A stretch of DNA of 9,207 nucleotides from JACOTK01 sp038256565 (lineage in GTDB: Bacteria > Actinomycetota > Acidimicrobiia > Acidimicrobiales > CADCSY01). Each line of letters opens with the position of its first letter. Position 1 is the first letter of the stretch. Of this stretch, positions 5,702-9,207 are shown piece by piece. The stretch spans positions 1 through 9,207 of the forward strand of contig JBBSKG010000098.1 in assembly GCA_038256565.1 (NCBI GenBank), read 5' to 3'. Made by a program: the position numbers and the translations under genes. The notes beneath the pieces are model-generated. The model made no database searches and was not told the DNA's origin. It saw only the letters and a program-made list of their open reading frames with translations.

Positions 5702-6391
5702 TCAGCGGTTTAAGCGGTCACGACGACGCCAAGCCCGAGCCGTAGACCTAGGTACTCGTCTTCCACGCCAGCGAGCAGCAAGAGGCGAAGGAAGGGGCTT
5801 GGCAACTAGCGGCTTGCTCGCTTGACGCCATACCTTCACGAAACGCTGGCTGGCGGTGAACAACGTGAGTGCGAGCATGATCCAAAGCACCGGAACCAAC
5901 AAAGAATCAAACAACAGACCAAATCCCAAAAGAATTAACCGCTCAGCGCGCTCCATTAGCCCGCCCTTAGCCTCAAATCCCAGAGCTTCCGCCTTGGCGC
6001 GCTGGTAAGAAACCAAAGCTGATGCGCCGATCACAGCCAGTGCGACCATGCCGGCCTGGCCCCCGTAGCGAGAAGTTAAAAACCACGAAACTCCCCCCAA
6101 CAACGTCACGTCAGTCACGCGATCGGCAACGGAATCGAAGAATGCTCCGCGGGGAGATGCCGTACCTGACGCCTTAGCTACAGCCCCATCGAGAGCATCG
6201 GGCAATGCCGTTGCCAACAACAGCAATGTCCCTCCACGCAAGGCCCCATTGGCAATAGCCACCGATGCGGCCACAGACATCAACAAGCCAAAGGCAGTGA
6301 GCTGATCAGCCGTAAGACCAATACGACGTAAACCTTGTCCCACTGGTTGAAGGCGCTGCTCAATATCGGGCTTCCAACGACCATCAAGCAT
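5702..6391 (-). CDS. pgsA: Phosphatidylinositol phosphate synthase (CDP-alcohol phosphatidyltransferase)
   Basis: Condenses CDP-diacylglycerol with inositol 1-phosphate to give PI phosphate, the precursor of PI and PIMs; integral membrane enzyme. The protein is 229 residues. The CDP-OH-P signature starts at D65: DALDGAVAK, eight residues, then G82, D86 and D90, so all four metal/catalytic aspartates (65, 68, 86, 90) are present at standard spacing. The usual DGxxAR has Lys at position 73. The stretch YQRAKAEALG then GLMERAERLI (about 129-153) matches the actinobacterial PI-phosphate synthase YIKARAEASG/GFIERPERLI and separates it from phosphatidylglycerophosphate synthases. About six hydrophobic segments are visible. 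The C-terminal ~40 residues are unusually Arg-rich (ARWRGRRV at 206-213, then AWRRRDRLNR). The start ATG is 47 bp after the preceding gene, and patA and the PIM context support the specificity. Confidence 0.92.
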   Translation of the reverse strand: MLDGRWKPDIEQRLQPVGQGLRRIGLTADQLTAFGLLMSVAASVAIANGALRGGTLLLLATALPDALDGAVAKASGTASPRGAFFDSVADRVTDVTLLGGVSWFLTSRYGGQAGMVALAVIGASALVSYQRAKAEALGFEAKGGLMERAERLILLGFGLLFDSLLVPVLWIMLALTLFTASQRFVKVWRQASKPLVAKPLPSPLAARWRGRRVPRSTARAWRRRDRLNR

Positions 6392-6425
6392 GTAACGAAG
6401 GTATCAGGCTCAAAGCAACAATAAA

Positions 6426-6431
6426 ATCATA
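6426..6431 (-). promoter_or_regulatory. Possible internal -10 element ahead of pgsA
   Basis: The minus strand reads TATGAT, five of six matches to TATAAT, about 35 nt upstream of the pgsA ATG and just after the preceding stop codon. A weak TTGCGT lies about 15 bp further upstream. It could give pgsA independent expression, but the -35 and spacing are poor. Confidence 0.2.
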
Positions 6432-6438
6432 GTTACAT

Positions 6439-6948
6439 TCAAGATGACGCAAGCTCAGCCCAATCTGTCGGGTCTTCGGGGTTGTCCTCAATGAAATGTT
6501 GCACAACTGATCCATCTACTCCGTCTATTAAAACCAAGCCCCTAGTCAAAGGTGGTTCCTCTGCTGAATAGACAAGGATGCGCCATGTCGGGCGAGAAAG
6601 TAAGCCTCTCCACCCGAGTTGTGCTGAAGCATGACCAACTGGAAAATCAACCAACTTGGTCGTCACCACCAACGCATCGGTCTCATCGAAACCCAACGGG
6701 ATACCAGCAATCATGCAATAAGCACCGAACATTCCTAGACCAACCCCAACCATGAGGAACCCGTCGTTGACCATGACCGTGTCATCAAGCACAAACCAAG
6801 CAATCAGACACGCTGCACTCGCTGCAAGATAAAGCCAGCCTTGGATCCTCCGACGGGAGTTATCAGGAAAGGTATAAGGCCCCACATAGCCCGTGGCATC
6901 AAGGTCTGCCGGCAGTGCGTCACGGACCTCATCATCTCGTTCAGTCAT
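6439..6948 (-). CDS. Two-span membrane protein of unknown function within the PIM cluster
   Basis: I do not recognise this 169-residue protein. The first ~34 residues are acidic, then Arg-containing (DDEVRD, then SRRR at 31-34). Two hydrophobic spans follow at about 37-54 and 62-84, separated by a short DDTVMVND loop. The C-terminal soluble part (about 90-169) looks like alternating beta strands, with conspicuous FPVGHASAQLGWRG (102-115), SRPTWRILVYS (118-128) and RGLVLIDGVDGSVV (136-149), and ends in an acidic segment. The spans and Arg run suggest both termini are cytoplasmic. It starts with an ATG 53 bp after the HIT gene and ends 47 bp before pgsA, on the same strand. This position is not occupied in M. 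tuberculosis, where the HIT gene is followed by pgsA. A role in PI/PIM synthesis or membrane assembly is inference from position only. Confidence 0.8.
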   Translation of the reverse strand: MTERDDEVRDALPADLDATGYVGPYTFPDNSRRRIQGWLYLAASAACLIAWFVLDDTVMVNDGFLMVGVGLGMFGAYCMIAGIPLGFDETDALVVTTKLVDFPVGHASAQLGWRGLLSRPTWRILVYSAEEPPLTRGLVLIDGVDGSVVQHFIEDNPEDPTDWAELASS

Positions 6949-6980
6949 CTCAACAAGTTAGCGGCGAGCACGCGCAAGCC

Positions 6981-7012
6981 AGTGATCAGTCAAGGCAGTG
7001 ATCAGTCAGGCC
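6981..7012. repeat. Two-copy 16 bp tandem repeat at the HIT gene stop codon
   Basis: Copies at 6981-6996 and 6997-7012 match at 14 of 16 positions and share AGTGATCAGTCA. The right copy contains the HIT stop codon and its last codons; the left copy lies just past the stop. It looks like a small local tandem duplication of the gene end. TGATCA within each unit is palindromic. Confidence 0.6.
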
Positions 7013-7535
7013 ACACGGCACGGAGACGTTCCCAAGTGACGGGCAGAGACTCAGGCAACACACGGGTCTCGGCAAGCGTTGTTACGAAATTGGTGTCACC
7101 GCCCCAGCGGGGCAAGCAATGCATATGAAGATGATCGGGAACCCCTGCCCCCGCTGCTCGACCCAGATTTGCCCCAACGTTTACCCCACCCGGGTCATAG
7201 GCGGTCTTTAGTGCAACCACGCCGGTAGTTACCGCCTGCCAAAGCTCTGCTGACTCATCTGCACTCAGGTCTTCCAGGTCACCAACGTGTCGAATGGGCA
7301 TGACCATGAAGTGGCCGCTGTTGTAGGGGTAAGCATTGAGAATGGCCACGCAATAACGGCCACGCCACAACACATAAGTCACATCATCAGGTTCGCCCGA
7401 AGCCAAGATGCGACAAAAAACGCACTGGTCCTCATTCTTTTGAGGAGTCCCACCCGCAACCGAACTCACGTATTCATTACGCCACCCTGCCCAAAGACGG
7501 CCAAGGCCAGCAGGGCTGGGTTCTGGGCTGGTCAC
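7002..7535 (-). CDS. HIT-family Ap4A phosphorylase/hydrolase-like protein
   Basis: Histidine-triad nucleotide-binding protein of 177 residues, orthologous by sequence and position to M. tuberculosis Rv2613c, an Ap4A phosphorylase. It would act on diadenosine polyphosphates or related nucleotides in the cytoplasm. Motifs: CVFC with C38 and C41, then H83 and the triad HLHMHCLPRW with H135, H137 and H139. C38, C41, H83 and H135 form a plausible structural zinc site, and the triad supplies the catalytic His. LNAYPYNSGHFMVMP (66-80) and RWGGDTNFV (143-151) are also typical of this subgroup. The start is a GTG at 7535, with the shared GTGA overlapping the thrS stop by 4 bp, which implies translational coupling. 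The N-terminal ~15 residues are not conserved-looking. The exact substrate is not resolved by sequence. Confidence 0.9.
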   Translation of the reverse strand: MTSPEPSPAGLGRLWAGWRNEYVSSVAGGTPQKNEDQCVFCRILASGEPDDVTYVLWRGRYCVAILNAYPYNSGHFMVMPIRHVGDLEDLSADESAELWQAVTTGVVALKTAYDPGGVNVGANLGRAAGAGVPDHLHMHCLPRWGGDTNFVTTLAETRVLPESLPVTWERLRAVWPD

Positions 7536-9207
7536 GTAGATACCGGAGCTGCCATTTGGCCCTTCATGCGTTCAATGAACTCGCCTATCGAAACGCCTCG
7601 CTCAACATCACCCTCACGACCGTTAACCCCAACAGTGTCAGCGGCAACATCGTCATCGCCAACAACCAATACCCACGGGATTTTCTCCACCTTCGCCCTG
7701 CGAATTCGGTTGCCAAGTTTGTCATCAGCCTCGACGGTATCGACTCGTAGACCAATCGCTGCGAGACGTTCCACCACGCTTGTGGCATAGGTTTCGTGGT
7801 CGTCCCGCACGGCAAGGACTCGCACCTGAATAGGCGAAAGCCAGGTTGGAAAAGCACCTGCGTAATGCTCGGTGAGAATGCCAAAGAAGCGCTCAACAGA
7901 ACCAAACAGCGCTCGGTGAATCATGTAGGGCCGCTCACGAATGTTGTCCGCTGAGGTGTACTCAATATCGAAACGTTGTGGCAGCTGAAAGTCGACCTGA
8001 AGCGTTGACATCTGCCAACGCCTGCCAATCGCATCGCGTACGTGTACATCGATCTTGGGTGCATAAAAGGCACCTTCGCCTTCGGCAATCACATATGGAA
8101 TGCCCGCCTCCTTCAACGCTTCATGCAGAGCAGCCGTTGCTTGTTCCCACTCTTCGGGCTCGCCGACAAACTTCTCAGGACGAGTAGCGAGTTCAGCTTC
8201 AAAATCGGTGAGGCCAAATGTACGTAAGACCTTTAAGACAAACTGCAACAAGCTTGCCAACTCATTTGCTAGCTGGTCACGTGCACAGAAAATATGTGAA
8301 TCGTCCTGGGTGATACCTCGTACACGGGTGAGTCCGTGCAACACTCCTGAGCGTTCGAAGCGATAGACCGTTCCGAACTCAAAAAGCCGAAGAGGAAGCT
8401 CCCTATAAGAACGCTGACGGTTCTTGTAAATCAGAATATGCATGGGGCAATTCATGGGCTTGGGGTAATAGGTCGCGCCCTCCATCTCCATGGGGGGATA
8501 CATTCCATCGGCATACCACTCCAGATGCCCCGATGCCTCGAACAACGTCGAGCGAGCAAGGTGCGGCGTATAAACGAACTCATAGCCAGCGCGTTGATGT
8601 TCAGCTCGGCTGTAGTCCTCCATAAGCTTGCGAATGAGTCCACCCTTAGGGTGAAACACCGGCAAGCCACCGCCAATCTCCGGCGGAAAATGGAATAGAT
8701 CAAGCTCTGCACCAAGGCGGCGGTGGTCACGCTTCTCGGCCTCTTCAAGCATGGTGAGATGCGCCTCTAGCGCAGCCTTTGACTCCCAAGCGGTGCCATA
8801 AATGCGTTGTAACATCGGTCGCTTTTCATCACCTCGCCAATAAGCACCGGCCACCTTTTGCAACTTGAAATGGCCAAGGCGACGGGTGCTCGGAACGTGT
8901 GGGCCGCGACACAAATCAACGAAGTCTTCAGAGTTTCGATAGGAGCTGACAACTCCCCCACTTGCACCTTCAGCCGCATCGACGCCCTCGATAATCTCGC
9001 GCTTATAGGGCTGGTCAGCAAAGAGTTCAACCCCTTCGGCCTGGGAGTGTTCTTCACGAATGAAAGGCTGATCGGCCTTAATGATCTCGTTCATGCGTGC
9101 TTCTATGCGCACAAGATCGTCTTCGCTAAACGTGGCGTCGTTTGCTAACTCGAAGTCGTAATAAAAACCGTTTTCGATTGGAGGGCCAATCGCAAACTTG
9201 GCACCAG
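7532..9207 (-). CDS. thrS: Threonyl-tRNA synthetase, 5' end outside window
   Basis: Class II aminoacyl-tRNA synthetase charging tRNA-Thr. 557 residues are in the window, starting mid-codon at 9207 (first full codon Gly at 9205). The N-terminal TGS domain and the editing-domain HxxxH motif lie upstream and are not seen. Visible, numbered from the first full codon: AIGPPIENGFYYDFE near the start, then the editing-site CRGPH with C99 and H103. The catalytic core has the zinc ligands C253 (PMNCPMH), H304 (DDSHIFC) and H430 (MIHRA). Motif 2 is in the RFERSG/RVRGITQDD region, and motif 3 includes GSVERFFGIL. The C-terminal anticodon-binding domain follows FPTWLSPIQV. An internal GTG at 9112 is not the start, because conserved sequence continues upstream. 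The gene is intact as far as seen and overlaps the HIT gene by 4 bp. Confidence 0.97.
   Translation of the reverse strand, partial: GAKFAIGPPIENGFYYDFELANDATFSEDDLVRIEARMNEIIKADQPFIREEHSQAEGVELFADQPYKREIIEGVDAAEGASGGVVSSYRNSEDFVDLCRGPHVPSTRRLGHFKLQKVAGAYWRGDEKRPMLQRIYGTAWESKAALEAHLTMLEEAEKRDHRRLGAELDLFHFPPEIGGGLPVFHPKGGLIRKLMEDYSRAEHQRAGYEFVYTPHLARSTLFEASGHLEWYADGMYPPMEMEGATYYPKPMNCPMHILIYKNRQRSYRELPLRLFEFGTVYRFERSGVLHGLTRVRGITQDDSHIFCARDQLANELASLLQFVLKVLRTFGLTDFEAELATRPEKFVGEPEEWEQATAALHEALKEAGIPYVIAEGEGAFYAPKIDVHVRDAIGRRWQMSTLQVDFQLPQRFDIEYTSADNIRERPYMIHRALFGSVERFFGILTEHYAGAFPTWLSPIQVRVLAVRDDHETYATSVVERLAAIGLRVDTVEADDKLGNRIRRAKVEKIPWVLVVGDDDVAADTVGVNGREGDVERGVSIGEFIERMKGQMAAPVST

Noticed and set aside
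1..9207. CRISPR array, insertion sequence or prophage genes
   Set aside because: No regularly spaced repeats, transposase, integrase or phage structural motifs are seen on either strand.

Overview
The window holds the distal part of a conserved actinobacterial minus-strand cluster. Read in the direction of transcription (right to left), the order is thrS (5' end outside the window), a HIT-family Ap4A-type hydrolase/phosphorylase, a two-span membrane protein of unknown function, pgsA (phosphatidylinositol-phosphate synthase), patA (PIM acyltransferase), pimA (PI mannosyltransferase), lemA and htpX (3' end outside the window). The order thrS-HIT-pgsA-patA-pimA matches Mycobacterium tuberculosis Rv2614c-Rv2610c. 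Together with the protein motifs this points to an actinobacterium. Mid-range GC and the lemA/htpX tail make me lean to an uncultured Acidimicrobiia-like lineage, but that placement is only an impression.

The cluster is interrupted. Between patA and pimA lies one plus-strand gene encoding a membrane-anchored HD-GYP protein. It has two N-terminal membrane spans, an apparently intact cytoplasmic HD-GYP phosphodiesterase domain, a further hydrophobic stretch, a Pro/Thr/Ser-rich linker and a C-terminal all-beta-looking domain probably outside the membrane. It is visibly GC-richer than the flanks. It is divergent from pimA, with a 236 bp gap that contains a 30 bp dyad just upstream of its start. 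It is convergent with patA, with a 263 bp gap packed with inverted repeats and hairpins. It looks like a single-gene insertion into an otherwise conserved operon.

Region by region: 1-788 htpX (partial, no ordinary start codon); 839-1387 lemA; 1427-2500 pimA; 2501-2736 divergent intergenic region; 2737-4479 HD-GYP gene; 4480-4742 convergent intergenic region with hairpins; 4743-5642 patA; 5702-6391 pgsA; 6439-6948 unknown membrane protein; 7002-7535 HIT protein; 7532-9207 thrS (partial).

Functionally, PgsA makes phosphatidylinositol phosphate, PimA adds the first mannose to PI, and PatA acylates that mannose, so the first steps of phosphatidylinositol mannoside synthesis are encoded together. 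ThrS and the HIT enzyme are housekeeping neighbours. LemA and HtpX form an envelope-associated, membrane-protein quality-control pair. The HD-GYP protein would add a cyclic-di-nucleotide signalling function to this envelope locus. That link is inferred from position only.
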